Shown here one piece after another: positions 34,305-44,170 of a stretch of DNA of 64,000 nt (position 1 is its first letter; every line of letters starts with the position of its first letter). This stretch comes from Prorocentrum cordatum. Lineage: Eukaryota; Sar; Dinophyceae; Prorocentrales; Prorocentraceae. Made by a program: the position numbers and the translations under genes. The stretch lies in the NCBI GenBank assembly GCA_963575745.1, contig CAUYUJ010009857.1, positions 117,501 to 181,500 on the forward strand, written 5' to 3'. The notes beneath the pieces were generated by a model. That model was not told where the DNA came from, ran no database searches, and was given only the letters and a program-made list of their open reading frames with translations.

Positions 34305-34494
34305 GGGCGAAAGGGGGGGATTGGGAAAGGGGGGGTTACGAAATTTGCTGCATGCAGCTGGTTTCGGCCTCACCGAGGGGCCCATTCGTCGATACATGGG
34401 CGCCTCCCGGCGCCGGGAGGCGCCGGGAAAATCAGCTACGTGAGCTGATTCTCAAACCCCCCCTTTGCTGTCCCCCCCTTTCGCCCGACCCGAG
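34305..34494. mobile_element. GGGCGAAAGGGGGG element, copy 2
   Basis: TCGGGCCGGGCGAAAGGGG and CCCCTTTCGCCCGACCCGA ends; GCATGCAGCTGGTTTCGG and CAGCTACGTGAGCTGATTCT inside. It ends 88 bases before exon 9. Confidence 0.75.
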
Positions 34495-34581
34495 AAGCAG
34501 CGGCCCGTGGTGCTCGTGCCGACGCTGCCGGCGCCTGCCCTCCAGCGCGCGCGCGCGCGCCGGCGCGCCGCGCTGCCAGAG

Positions 34582-34636
34582 CACCCGCACTACAACTCGT
34601 ACGAGCAGCTGCCCGAGCGGCGGCACCCGATGTTCG
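34582..34636 (+). CDS. GT31 gene, exon 9 (loop exon)
   Basis: The exon reads HPHYNSYEQLPERRHPMF with good third-position bias. The acceptor GCCAGAG gives phase 0, matching exon 8, and the donor TTCG|GCGCC gives phase 1. It would form part of the variable loop before the LPPYxxG motif. The open frame extends upstream to 34501 (RPVVLVPTLPAPALQ), where AAGCAG gives another possible acceptor. It is a lone coding island: one inverted-repeat element ends 88 bases upstream and another starts 35 bases downstream. Confidence 0.45.
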
Positions 34637-34670
34637 GCGCCGCCAGCCTCCCTCCAGAGTTCTGTCGGGC

Positions 34671-34855
34671 GAGGCGTGTCCCCCTACAGGGGCATCTTCG
34701 ACGAAGAATAGAAAATACCCCAAACATATATTCCAAAAAGAAACACATTCAAAAAATAGTCTCCATATGATTGTTGAGCTATTTTTTAAATTATGTTGGT
34801 GGTGTTTCTCATTTTTCGTCGAAAATCCCCCTGTAGGGGGACAGGCCCGACTTAA
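34671..34855. mobile_element. TTAAGTCGGGC element, copy 9
   Basis: The left end is altered by a short GCGAG insertion; the right end is GGCCCGACTTAA. Flanks CTCCAGAG and CGCCAGAG match at seven of eight bases. It starts 35 bases after exon 9. Confidence 0.75.
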
Positions 34856-34954
34856 CGCCAGAGCGAAGGTCAGAGGGTGACGACGGGAGGTTGTTCGCTG
34901 TGTTCGGCGTCTGGAGTCGTCAAGCAGTGGCGAAGCGTCCTGGCTCGCCTATAG

Positions 34955-35152
34955 CCACACCAAGCAGTGTCCTGAGAGCTTTTTGTGGCTCCCACGAAAT
35001 GTTCTTAGAACAGTTCTGGCGGAGTCTGTCTTGTTTTAACACATCGGGTTCATGTTCAAAGACCATTGTTTTTGTTCTTAGAACATGTTTGGGTTCTAAG
35101 AACATTTCGTGGTAGGACTATAGGAATGCCAGGACGGTCGGTCCCTGCTCAA
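34955..35152. repeat. TTCTTAGAACATTTCGTGG family, copy 4
   Basis: CACGAAATGTTCTTAGAACA, TTGTTCTTAGAACATGTTTG and GGACTATAGGAATGCCAGGA. Confidence 0.65.
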
Positions 35153-35269
35153 TGGGGGCCCTCACTGGGCCTCGGGACAGTCCAAAAACGGCTCAGGATG
35201 AAAAACTGGTCCAGGGGTTTGGGGCTAGACCTCTGAGGGTCGACGTCACGAACAAGATCTTGACGTCGT

Positions 35270-35516
35270 GGGTTTGAGGGCGGGGGTCTATGCAAGCGGG
35301 GGTCAGTCAGAGCGCTGGGCCTTGCAGGATCCTGCAGAGCCAGGGCCGCATTGACCCGTGCTTGGGTGCAGGATCCTGCAGGATCTTGCAGGATCCTGCA
35401 AGACCCGACTGACCCGGGTCTGGATCGTCCCGGGTCACTCAATCCCCGAGGAAGAGGTACCCATACCGCTATCCTTTCCCCGTTTTCCCCCCTGTGGGCC
35501 CCCTGGGTGTCGACTG
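35270..35516. repeat. CAGGATCCTGCAGG family, copy 4
   Basis: GGGGGTCAGTCAGAGCGC, GTGCAGGATCCTGCAGGATC and CTGACCCGGGTCTGGAT, extending into CCCCGTTTTCC and CCCCTGGGTG. Confidence 0.65.
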
Positions 35517-35693
35517 AACGTAGGAGTGACCTCTCGCCAGAGAGTGACCCTTGGTGCGGCCCCAGGCCCCCCGACCGCCGAACGCGAGGGCAGTGACGTC
35601 TTGCGCGCCTGGGTGTGGTCCCCTGGCGGCCCCCAGAACGCCGCGCCCCAAAGGTCGCGCCGGCCCCAAAGGTCGCTCTTGCGTGCGGCGCCG
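35517..35693. repeat. GTAGGAGTGACC..GTCACTCTTGCG repeat, copy 1
   Basis: CGTAGGAGTGACCTCTCGCC, GTGACGTCTTGCGCGCCTGG and CCCCAAAGGTCGCTCTTGCG. Other copies: 39.87 and 48.68 kb. Confidence 0.65.
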
Positions 35694-35776
35694 ATGGCAG
35701 GCCCTCGTCGCCACCGCTGGAGTCGCCTTGACGTCCTCGTCAGAGCGCAGCCCGGGAGAGGTCCAGGGCGTAGCTC

Positions 35777-35940
35777 AGGAGGGGAAAAGAACACACAGAC
35801 ACAATCAATCGTCGACTCCCAGGAAAATATGGGAAAATATGGGAAGTGGTGGGGAAGACAGAAACCCAGAAAATATGAGAAAATATGGGGAATATTTTTA
35901 TTTGTGTGTATTTATTTGTGTGTCCTGGGGCCCCTTCAGT
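35777..35940. repeat. CACACAGACACA element, copy 2 (direct)
   Basis: CACACAGACACAATCAATCG, repeated GGAAAATATGGG and TTTATTTGTGTGTATTTATT, ending GGGGCCCCTTCAG. Confidence 0.7.
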
Positions 35941-36104
35941 AGCAGCATCGATGCCTCTTGGTTTCCCCCGGCAAGGGGGGCGGGTGGGCTATAAGGCGCG
36001 AGCTTTTTGGGCCTCTTCGCGGGTTCGCGGTGGACTTCCAGCCTCGGGAGGGCGCTCCGGCGGTCGCTCCCCGTCGCCCCCCCCCCCCCCCGCACCCCCA
36101 ACAC

Positions 36105-36250
36105 TGAAGGGGCCCAAGGACACACAAATAAATACACACAAATTTAAAACAATCCCCATATTTTCATATATTTTCTGGGTTTCTGTCTGTCTTCCCGCCC
36201 ACTTCTCATATTTTCACGTATTTTCTGGGTGATCGAGGATTAATTGTGTC
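36105..36250. repeat. CACACAGACACA element, copy 3 (inverted)
   Basis: CTGAAGGGGCCCAAGGACAC, AAATAAATACACACAAAT and TCATATTTTC words are the reverse complement of copy 2, about 165 bases away. Confidence 0.7.
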
Positions 36251-36710
36251 TGGAGCATCCCGCCCAGCCCTTGGAGGCTGGAGTTAAGACCCGGAGGCCA
36301 GGGAGTGGAAGGCTACATCCCCCCTCGAAGTCAAGCGCACGTTTGCCTCGCGGCGCGAGTTTGGCGTCCTACAAGCCTCGTCAAAAAAATATCCAGGAGC
36401 GGAAGCTGAAATCCTTGGGCACGATACTTCCGGGCACTTGTCAGAAGTCGCGTCCTTCAATGCTGAGAGGGTGGGGTCGGTTTTTGGACAACACCACGTC
36501 CGAGTCAACAGGAATCCGTCAGCATTGGAGTAGCGCTGATCCCACAATCACCGAATTCAGAAGCCTTCTTTTTATGTTTGACAAGGCTTGTAGGATCCCA
36601 AATCTCAGCGCACGCGCCCAAATCGGCGACTTCAAATACGAAAATCTGACCCCACGGGCCGCGTTTTGCGCGTCGACCATCACTGAAAACTTGCGCTTGA
36701 TTTCGAGGGG
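36251..36710. other. No gene recognised
   Basis: About 460 bases of unique-looking sequence with a + strand frame that is open but has no splice context or family likeness. Confidence 0.35.
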
Positions 36711-36714
36711 GGTT

Positions 36715-36945
36715 GTAAGAGCAACGTTAGGGGGGAGATAGGCTCAGGGGAGATGCACCGACCCGCCCGCCCGGTAACGTGTAGCTTCGCCATCGGGGGC
36801 CCATCGCCTGTATGTTTTGAGATGCATCACCGATTTCAGGTCGACGTGGACGTCTTTCCCCCCCCTCCCCATCGTCGATGCATCGGCGATGCGGCGAGAT
36901 TATCCGACCCCATCTACTCGGAACCCATCTGGGAGGCTTCTGTTG
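36715..36945. repeat. CCCATCG repeat copy 3 joined to partial GATGCATCGGCGATG element
   Basis: GTTAGGGGGGAGATAGGCTC, GGGGGCCCATCGCCTGTATG, then CGATGCATCGGCGATGCGGC and ACCCATCTGGGAGGC. Confidence 0.5.
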
Positions 36946-37124
36946 GTGGACATCTCACCCAGTTCTATCCGTGCGCCTCTCGGGCGTAATTACCAAGACG
37001 AGCAGGAGAGAAGCGCTCGGAGGGCTCTGGGAAGGGCAAGGAGGGTGCAAGGGGATGGTACATAGCCCCCCTCGGACACATCAAGCCGTGGGACTGACCC
37101 GAAGAGCCGAGAGGGTCGTTTTGG

Positions 37125-37300
37125 GGGTTTCAAGAGACAGGGGTCAATGCAAAGGGGGGTCAGCCAGGGCGCCAGATCTTGCAGGATCCTGCAGAGCCAG
37201 GGGTGCATTGACCCAGTTTTGGGTGCAGGATCCTGCAGGATCTTGCAGGACCCTGCAACGCCTGCCTGATCCAGGTTTGCCTTGACCAGGGTCAGGGCGT
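37125..37300. repeat. CAGGATCCTGCAGG family, copy 5
   Basis: GGGGGTCAGCCAGGGCGCC, CTTGCAGGATCCTGCAGAGC and GTGCAGGATCCTGCAGGATC. Confidence 0.65.
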
Positions 37301-37524
37301 CCAGGAGAGCTGCTCTCTTACAGGCTTGGCCACTTCGCTCGTGGGGAAGCTCCGAGTCTGAGCCATGACTCTTCGTGTCGCCGTGGGCCGCGGGGCGGCG
37401 GGCCAGTGCTGCGGGCGCCTCGCTCCCCTTGCCGGCGCGCCCAGGGCCGGCCTGGTCCAGGTCGGCGCCCGCGTGCAGTTGTTGCCGCCCCTCCGGGCGC
37501 GCTCATCGCGCGCGGCCCGAGCTC

Positions 37525-37677
37525 GTCGAATCCTGGGAGAGTTCGAAGCACTGTGGCCGACCCAGGCGGCAGAGTACAACACACCACACGTTCCTTCTCA
37601 CCAGTAGCCTCAGCAAGCTCTTGATAGGTCAACCTCTTCAGGAAGGCCACGTTGATGTCGAGGGAAGCTATTGCACT
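37525..37677 (-). pseudogene. Ty1/copia reverse-transcriptase fragment
   Basis: The - strand reads SLDINVAFLKRLTYQELAEA, then TGEKERVVCCTLPPGSATVL and RTLPGFD before similarity stops. L-D-I-x-x-A-F-L is the first catalytic block of copia reverse transcriptases, and L-P-P-G is the motif that follows it. The open frame runs on to 37318 but loses any likeness after PGFD, so the copy is truncated on both sides. No LTR, integrase or gag is nearby. Confidence 0.65.
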
Positions 37678-37929
37678 TCACGGCGCCCCAGTGGCCAGGG
37701 AGGATATCGACCGGGCGGGCGGAGGGGAAGGGCAGATGCCCCATTGTCCCTCTCCTCTGCTCGGCGAGCATTGCCCCGGCGCCCTCCTGCGCATGCGCGG
37801 TCGTATAGCCCAGCTGTCGCCCGCCCGCCCTCGTCGTCGCCGTGCTCCTCCTCCCACGCCCGCCAGGAGGGGGCGGTGGTGTGGTGGAGTCGGGGGCTCG
37901 TAGAGGGGTGGTCATCCCAAGGGTGGGTT

Positions 37930-38128
37930 GTCTAGGCCTCCCAGATGGGCTCCGAGTGGATGGAGTCGGAGGATCTCGCCGCATCGCCGATGCATCGGTG
38001 ATGCGGTTCGATGCGGAGCCTGATTTTCTCCACGCTGATGTCGCCGATGCACTGCCGACGTCGCCGATGCATCGTCCATGCACCGTCGACGCGGCGCGAT
38101 CCTCCGACCCCGTCTACTCTGACCCACA
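37930..38128. mobile_element. GATGCATCGGCGATG element, copy 4
   Basis: AGGCCTCCCAGATGGGCTCC at the left, then GCCGCATCGCCGATGCATCG and GCCGATGCATCGTCCATG; right end is less clear. Confidence 0.6.
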
Positions 38129-38680
38129 GGAACTCGAGACGAATAGCCTGTCTTTTGGGTCCAAGGCCGCTTCCCTCCAGACGCGTATGGTCCGTGCTCT
38201 CAGGACGTGGCAGGGCATGCCCCCCCCAAGATCCTCACCACCGAGGGCCTCCAGAGGCCAGAGAGTGGCCCAGGACCTCCGGACCTCGACCCTCGACCCG
38301 CGAGGGCCCGGGGAACACCTCGGCACCGGGACACCGACGACAGGCGGCCGCGGCGGCGACGCGCCGCGCCTCCAAGACCTCGACGCCAACGACAAGTAAG
38401 AAGTACTTATATTTGGTCCTGCGGCCCTCGACCCCCATCCCCAGGCCTCGGGGGCCGAGGCGGGCCTCGGGAGGCCCGAGTGGTCCTCGCAGTGTAATGA
38501 TGGCTGCTCGGTTGCGTGTGTCTGTCGGCGGGGCGGAGGAGGAGGACAGCCCGAGGCCACCTCGGCCCCCGCAGGCCTCTCTCGCACGGGCTGCGGGTCT
38601 CCGGGGCTCTCTCCAGCAGCCTGCTCCCGAGGCTCGCGCACCACGGTCTGCCCCGCACCGTGCCGTCTGGTGCTCTGGTC

Positions 38681-38873
38681 GGGCCGGGCGAAAGGAGGGG
38701 GGGTGGGAAAAGGGGGGGTTACGAAATCTGCTGCATGCAGCTGGTTTCGGCCTCACCGAGGGGGCCATTCCTCGAGACATGGCCGCCTCCGGCGCCGGGA
38801 GGCGCCAGGAAAAGCAGCTACGTGAGCTGATTCTCGAACCCCCCTTTTGCTATCCCCTCCTCTCGCCCAGCCC
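38681..38873. mobile_element. GGGCGAAAGGGGGG element, copy 3
   Basis: TCGGGCCGGGCGAAAGGAGG and CCTCTCGCCCAGCCCGA ends; GCTGCATGCAGCTGGTTTCG and CAGCTACGTGAGCTGATTCT inside. Confidence 0.75.
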
Positions 38874-38875
38874 GA

Positions 38876-39360
38876 AGGATCCAGTCCTTCTGGTTCGTCG
38901 CGCCCCCCGCGGCCTGCCCGAGCTGCTCTGGTCCCCCGAGGCCCGTGGAGGGCACGGGGCGGTACACGCGCTGCTCGGCCGGCGGGGGTGCGGGCCAACC
39001 GCAGCTGGAGAAGGGCCGCAGCCAACCGCACTTCCCAGCAGGCAGCGGCACGGCTCCCGCTGTTGGAGCGGCCTCGGGCCACGCAGGTGGTGGCGCCGCA
39101 CGGGTGCACTCGCCGAGCGCCGCGGCGGAGCCGGCGGAGATCAGCGAGCAGGCTGCCAAGAAAGAGTGGTGCGCAGCCTGCGAGGCGCGCCGCGTCGAGC
39201 CTGCTGCTGCCTCTGCGTCCAGAGGGAGTCTGCAGGAGCCAACCTCCGCGACCTGTGGCATCGGCAGCCGTCCGAGGTTCCCTCCCCTGCAGCCGGGAGT
39301 CGCCTGCGACGGCGGTCTGGCGCCTGCGGCGCCCGGATTTTCGACCCAGTCGCACAGGCG
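38876..39360 (+). other. GC-rich open region, coding status unresolved
   Basis: Two overlapping + frames read like protein (DPVLLVRRAPRGLPELLWSP from 38876; AEPAEISEQAAKKEWCAACE near 39130) and the - strand is also open. The first cannot join exon 9 in phase. It could be lost coding sequence or chance at this GC content. Confidence 0.25.
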
Positions 39361-39423
39361 GAATGGTGACGACGCAGGCGCGGACGACGACAACCCTGGC
39401 CTCAGCGACGAGACTGACGACAG

Positions 39424-39430
39424 AGGCGTC

Positions 39431-39476
<46 letters not shown>

Positions 39477-39630
39477 TACGAAATTCGACCAGCTGCCGCC
39501 TGCGGGATCGACTTGCCCCCGCCTGCGACGAATGGCAACGTCCACTTCGAAGACTCCAAATACCGGGCGCACGAAGAACACCCGCCGCGCGAGTACGCCG
39601 AGGAGGCCGAGAAGATTATGGCGGCGTGCG
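39424..39630 (+). CDS. GT31 gene, exon 10 (poly-Asp loop exon)
   Basis: This is the largest internal exon: 207 bases, exactly 69 codons, phase 1 at both ends. It begins EASD, runs into about fourteen Asp residues encoded by a GAC array, then reads EYEIRPAAACGIDLPPPATN, GNVHFEDSKYRAHEEHPPRE and YAEEAEKIMAAC. The C-terminal part lies where other GT31 proteins have a W/Y-rich loop and a cysteine just before LPPYxxG. Acceptor is GACGACAG, donor G|GTTTTG. Because it is phase-symmetric, it could be skipped without breaking frame, so it may be an optional cassette. Confidence 0.5.
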
Positions 39631-39865
39631 GTTTTGTGGACCGCCATTTGTTTTTGTTGCGCACAGTTTGCGGCGTTCTTTTCGGACGTGTCCAGCGGTG
39701 CCTCCGCGGCCCAGCAGCGACTGCGAGCCCACGTAGCTTCCGCCTCGTAGCTGCACCAACTCCGAGTTCAGCACGGCGCCGCGCGCGGATCCATGCCCAT
39801 TATGGGTGCGGATTTGCGGTCCCAGCGAAAGTAGCTCTGTGGTTTTGTACGAATCTCGGCTACAC

Positions 39866-40032
39866 GTAAGAGTGACTTTTCGCCGGAGTGACATTTGCTG
39901 CGGGCCCACCAGGGCTTCCAGATCGCAGAGTGCGACGCGATTGTTGCGTCTTGCGCGCTTGGGTTTGGCCCCATCCAAGGCTGCCCGAAAGCCGCGTACC
40001 ATTGGTCACCCAGAGTCCTTCTTGCGCGTAGC
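39866..40032. repeat. GTAGGAGTGACC repeat, copy 2
   Basis: CGTAAGAGTGACTTTTCGCC, GTTGCGTCTTGCGCGCTTGG and GGTCACCCAGAGTCC. Confidence 0.6.
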
Positions 40033-40610
40033 CGAAAATAGATTCGCATCCTTCCGCCTCTGGCCGATGCAGGGAAGGATCGCGCGCTCTGGAAGTGGCT
40101 GCCGCCACTTCACGTGCTTCGTGCCCCTCGGCAAGTTCTTCCCCTGCGCGGTTCCCTTGCTTCGGCCACCCGCCGTTCGCTGCGCAGCCGCGTGTAGGTG
40201 CCCTCCTGCACTCCGCCGGCGCGCCCGTGACGGTCTGCGCGATCTGAGCGACCGTGCCTTCTCCCCTCCCCCGCTTCTCCCGCATCGGGCGCATCCCTTT
40301 CGTGGCCCGACCGGCGTCGGCGCCTGCTTTGGCCGGCTCGCGCCCGTTAGTAGAAGTCTTTGGGGCGCGGCTCGCGCTGGCCCCTCGCCCATAATATGCC
40401 CGTCCGCGCGACTCGCCTTCAGCGTGGCCACTCAATGATTCGATGATGCGTACATGTCGCTGCCTGCGCGGGCGCGTCATCCAGACAGTCGTCCACGCGT
40501 TCTCCTCCGACATTTGGCGTGGCCCGCGCGCCCGCCAGCGCCCACGCGAGGGCGCTCCCGCGCGTGGGCGTGAATCCCAATATGGAGGGACCACCCGCGC
40601 GCACGCGCGC

Positions 40611-40814
40611 TCATGCGCGCGCGCCAGTTTCGATTCTGGAGTGCGGCGCCGCAGTCGCGAGCCGAGCCTTGTTGCAGTATTGCTCCTCCGTCGTCTTGCC
40701 CCCGCCCTCCCTGAAGCCCGCGACGATCCGCGTCGCCTTCCCCGCCCCCGCCGTCGCGTCGCAGTTCGGCATGTTCTGCAGAAGCGCGCCCCATTCCGAA
40801 GGATGCCCGCAGAA
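40611..40814 (-). CDS. Candidate exon, strongly GC3-biased
   Basis: After a textbook acceptor (CCTCCTCCTCCCGCAG on the - strand) the frame reads FCGHPSEWGALLQNMPNCDA, TAGAGKATRIVAGFREGGGK and TTEEQYCNKARLATAAPH, ending at TGA. Nearly every third position is G or C, better than neighbouring frames. The true 3' edge may be a GC donor shortly before the stop. No family is recognised. It lies in an intron of the GT31 gene but on the opposite strand. Confidence 0.38.
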   Translation of the reverse strand, partial: FCGHPSEWGALLQNMPNCDATAGAGKATRIVAGFREGGGKTTEEQYCNKARLATAAPHSRIETGARA

Positions 40815-41034
40815 CTGCGGGAGGAGGAGGGGCTTCTCATTCGAGCTTTGCGCACCGAGCAGGCGCGCGAGACCCTAACGGTGCCACCAAAACTTCGCAT
40901 CAAGGATACGTCTTGCCAACCCTGGTTCCCCGCACGTTCGAACCCGCTGCCCAACGCGCGCTCCTTTTCTTCGGGAGCCGCCCTGCTGCGTTCCTCCGCT
41001 GGACGCGCACCCTTCCCCAGAAGGGAATGTTGGG

Positions 41035-41850
41035 ATACGTTCCCAACTCGGGCTCCCTCGGGGTTCCTTCGAGGCTCCTGCGGACAGAGTAAGGGCCCCT
41101 TTGTTTCTGTGTGCGGCCTTCCCGGAGCGCCTCTCGGGCGCCTCTTGCGACGCCCTTTGCGGGCCTTGAACGGCCGTTTTAAGGGTCGGCCGGGCTTTCG
41201 TAAAGCCATATTGGAGCCCTCTTGTGCCACCTTTGGGGCTTCCTTGGGCCATCTGGAGCTTTGGCTACCTTGTGCGTCGTTTCATGCCACTTCCGAGTCC
41301 TTCTGGGGACCCTCCTGATTTGGGGCCTCCTCGGGTTCACGTTCGCACGATCTTCAGCCCATCTTGTAGCGCTCTGGGGCCCATTGACGAGTCTATTTGG
41401 AGCAAATATTTGGGGCCCTTTTGGTACCCTCTTGGGATCTCCCCGGGCCCCCTCTTCCACCCCTCCAAGGGCTGGCACGAATCTCTGTTCGAAGCTTCTT
41501 CGGTCCTTCGTGGAGCACCTGGTGGGGCCACATTGGCGCCACAATTTGAGCTCTTCCTGCACTGCTCGAGGCACTCTTGGGGGCCTTCTCGGAGCCTCCA
41601 TGGTCTTTCTGACGCGCGTTTTGCCCTCCCCCCCCCCTTCCCCCCCCTTCCCCCCCCCCCCCCCCCCCCCCCCTTGAGGCGCCATGAAACTATATTCGGG
41701 CCCTCTGTAGACGCCTCTCGGGCCCCATTTGTGTTCCGTTTCGGGGCCTCCTTTGAGCTCATTGGGGCTTCTTTTGGGCACCACTTGGGTCACCTTTGCC
41801 CTCGGGATCCATTCTGGCTGCGCTTGGGACCTCGCTTGAACTCCCATTGA
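41035..41850. repeat. CTCTTGGGG irregular family, block 3
   Basis: About 800 bases of GGGGCCTTCTTGGAG and CTCGGGCCCC words with a long C run near 41640-41675. The reverse strand gives a Pro/Arg/Lys-rich frame, not treated as a gene. Confidence 0.6.
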
Positions 41851-42059
41851 AGCGATTGATCTCCTTAGCGCGTTCTGTTCGTGTTATTCATACCTGCTCA
41901 TCCCGTGCTCCAACCATGTGTTGGGAACCTCTCACGTTGCATGTGCGCGTGCGCATCGTCACACAATTGTCAGGCTGTCCAGGAGATTCCCAGAACCTAA
42001 GTAGTTTGTGTTTTTGGATGCCTATGTCTATATGTGGATATGTGTACATGCGTTGAGGT

Positions 42060-42145
42060 ATTATGTATGTGTGTGCGTGTGTAGTTAGACATACATATAC
42101 CTGCGTTCATATACGTAAACGTATTATTCACGCATCCTTTTTGCA
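42060..42145. other. AT-richer linker with TATGTGTG words
   Basis: TATGTATGTGTGTG and ATACATATACC words; a similar patch is at 42465-42535. Confidence 0.5.
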
Positions 42146-42194
42146 CGGGCCGTGATGACCGACGTCCCTCCAACCCCACCCCTGCCCCTACCCT

Positions 42195-42450
42195 CCCTTC
42201 CTTTGCGCCCACCCGAGCGGAGGAAAAGGGGGGGCGGTCCGCGAGCTTCTGGATGCACCTGGTTTCGAACCCGCCGCAGCGGCGGCCTCCCGAGCATGGG
42301 GTCACGCGACGCGCTAGCAGCGGCTTGCGCGCTCGGGTTTGGCCTCCCGCGACCCCTTGATGCTGTGCACCACAGGCCACTCTTGCCTGGGGCGGGGCCA
42401 CTCTTGCATGTAGTCGAGCTACTGATTCGCGACTCCACCCTTTTGCTACC
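42195..42450. mobile_element. Diverged GGGCGAAAGGGGGG-like element
   Basis: GGAAAAGGGGGGGCGG, GGATGCACCTGGTTTCGAAC and GAGCTACTGATTCGCGACTC echo the other copies but with a long different middle. Confidence 0.45.
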
Positions 42451-42578
42451 CCCTGTTTAGGACATCTATCTATATATGTGTGTGTATACACATGTGCAAG
42501 TATACATACATATATGTGTACATATACACATGTTCCACCCCCCCCTTTCGTCCGACCTGGGACGAGAGCGCCAGCCAG

Positions 42579-42643
42579 GCGACATCCTCCCGCCCTACGC
42601 CCGCGGCAGCCTCTGGGCCATGTCCGCGGACCTGCTCTCCCTG
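42579..42643 (+). CDS. GT31 gene, exon 11 (LPPYxxG and SADLL)
   Basis: The exon reads DILPPYARGSLWAMSADLLS then L. P-P-Y-A-x-G followed by (Y/W)-x-(L/M)-S-x-D-L is a defining GT31 signature near the acceptor site. The acceptor is CAGCCAG|GC, and the opening GC completes a glycine with the single G left by the previous exon. The donor CTG|GCGCGC is in phase 0. A diverged GC-rich inverted-repeat element precedes it, and a GAG-rich tract starts about 170 bases downstream. Confidence 0.78.
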
Positions 42644-42807
42644 GCGCGCCCATCCCCGCCCTCCCTGTCCTCTCCCCCGCCCTCCGGGCCCCACTTCGAT
42701 CCGATAGGTCGGCGTCGACATCGGCTCCGCGGGGCTCGGTGCGATTCGGCGGTCGTGGTCGGCCGCTTACTCGATGCGGGCCGATGCCTGCACGGCGCTG
42801 TTGTGCG

Positions 42808-43245
42808 TCCTGGCGGAGGAGGAGGAGGAGAAAAAGGAGGAGAAAAGGGAGGAGGATGAGAAAAGGGAGGTGGAGGAGAAAAGGGAGGTGGAGGAGAAAA
42901 GGGAGGAGGAGGAGGAGGAGGAGGAGGAGGAGGAGGAGGAGGAGAGAGAGACGGAGAGAGGAGGAGGAGGTGGAGGAGGAGGAGGAGGAGGAGGAGGAGG
43001 AGGGAGCAAGGGAAGGAACATGAGGAAGAGGAGGAGGAGGAGGAGGAGGAGGAGGAGGAGGAGGAGAAAAAAGAGGAGGAGGAGGAGGAGAAAAGGGAGG
43101 TGGAGGAGAAAGGGGAGAAGGAGAAGGAGGAGGAGGAGATGGAGGAGGAGGAGGAGGCGGAGGAGAAGGAGGAGGAGGAGGAGGAGAGAGGAGGAGGAGA
43201 GAGGACCAGAAGGACCACGATGAGGAGGAGGAGGAGGGGGGAGGA
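42808..43245. repeat. GAG array, about 440 bp
   Basis: GAG and GGAGAAAAG units downstream of exon 11; Glu- and Arg-rich frames are artefacts. Confidence 0.9.
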
Positions 43246-43357
43246 GCAGGAAGGAGCTTCTCGAGGAGGGGCGGGCGAAGAGTCCCAAGGCGGCCGCTCG
43301 CACGGCAGGAGTGCTTGGCCTCTGAGGGGCTGGCCCGGTTTCTGCCCGGCCCTGGCC

Positions 43358-43523
43358 TTAAGTCGGGCCTGTCCCTCTGACTCTACAGGGGGAATATTCA
43401 AGAATAGTGGAAAATTAGTCTGGGGACGATGTTTGCCCATTCTTGATCATGCTTGGCGCATTTTTGTTGGTATATTTGATCTTTCGTCCAAAATCCGCCT
43501 GTAGGGGGACATGCCCGACCCAA
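43358..43523. mobile_element. TTAAGTCGGGC element, copy 10, with 8-bp TSD
   Basis: TTAAGTCGGGCCTGTCC and GACATGCCCGACCCAA ends are flanked by a perfect CCCTGGCC on both sides. Confidence 0.85.
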
Positions 43524-43860
43524 CCCTGGCCGATGCCGCCGCGCTCGTTCTAGAGCCGCTGCCTGGAGGCCCTGCCGCCGGGCTCGTCTGCCGCTGCCGC
43601 CGCTGGGCCCCTTGGAGCGCTGCCTGCGGCATTGCCGCGCGGCTCCGCGCTCCGGAGGTCGAGCGCGCCGGGAGAGGGGGGGGGGCCCCGAGCAGGGCCG
43701 AGGGTCCGAGAGGGCCGCTGCCTCTGCAGGGCCACCAACAGAGGGGCGTCGAGGTGGTCAGACGCCTCGCCGGTCGAGCCGACGGAGGTGTGCAGCATCC
43801 AGCCACTCGCGTGTCCAGAGTTTTGGCCGGACGCCGGGTGTGGTCATCAATTTCAGCTTG
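43524..43860. other. GC-rich open region, coding status unresolved
   Basis: A + frame (ADAAALVLEPLPGGPAAGLV) and a - frame (HTSVGSTGEASDHLDAPLLV) are both plausible; neither has a clear pair of splice sites. Confidence 0.25.
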
Positions 43861-43984
43861 AGCGAACAGGTTGGTTTCGCCCCTTGACGTCCGTTTGGGG
43901 TGTTCTGCAGACCTGACCCCCAAGCCCCATTTAAGGTGAACCTTGCGAGGATCAGAGGCGTGTGGATACAATGGCCAGGGCCCT

Positions 43985-44170
43985 GAGATCTTCTCTCCCA
44001 CCCACCAACCCACCCCAACCCAGCCCGAAGGCCCCGATTTGCCCTCCATTTCCAGTGGGGTGGAGGAGGTCGGGGAACACTGAAAATAAAGCACACACAT
44101 GAAGCCCGTACCCCCCCACCCCAACACGAAACGCGGGTCTTCGGGTTGGGTTGGGGTGGTCTGGCAGGCA
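43985..44170. mobile_element. CACCCCAACCCAACCCGAAG inverted-repeat element, copy 1
   Basis: Left CACCCCAACCCAGCCCGAAG and right CTTCGGGTTGGGTTGGGGTG are inverted; GCCCTCCATTTCCAG and GGGGAACACTGAAAA inside. Copy 2 lies at 60.7 kb. Confidence 0.75.

Noticed and set aside
39860-41230. A 456-residue - strand open frame
   Set aside because: It runs through a dispersed repeat and is Arg-rich. The better coding signal here is in a different - strand frame (40611-40814).
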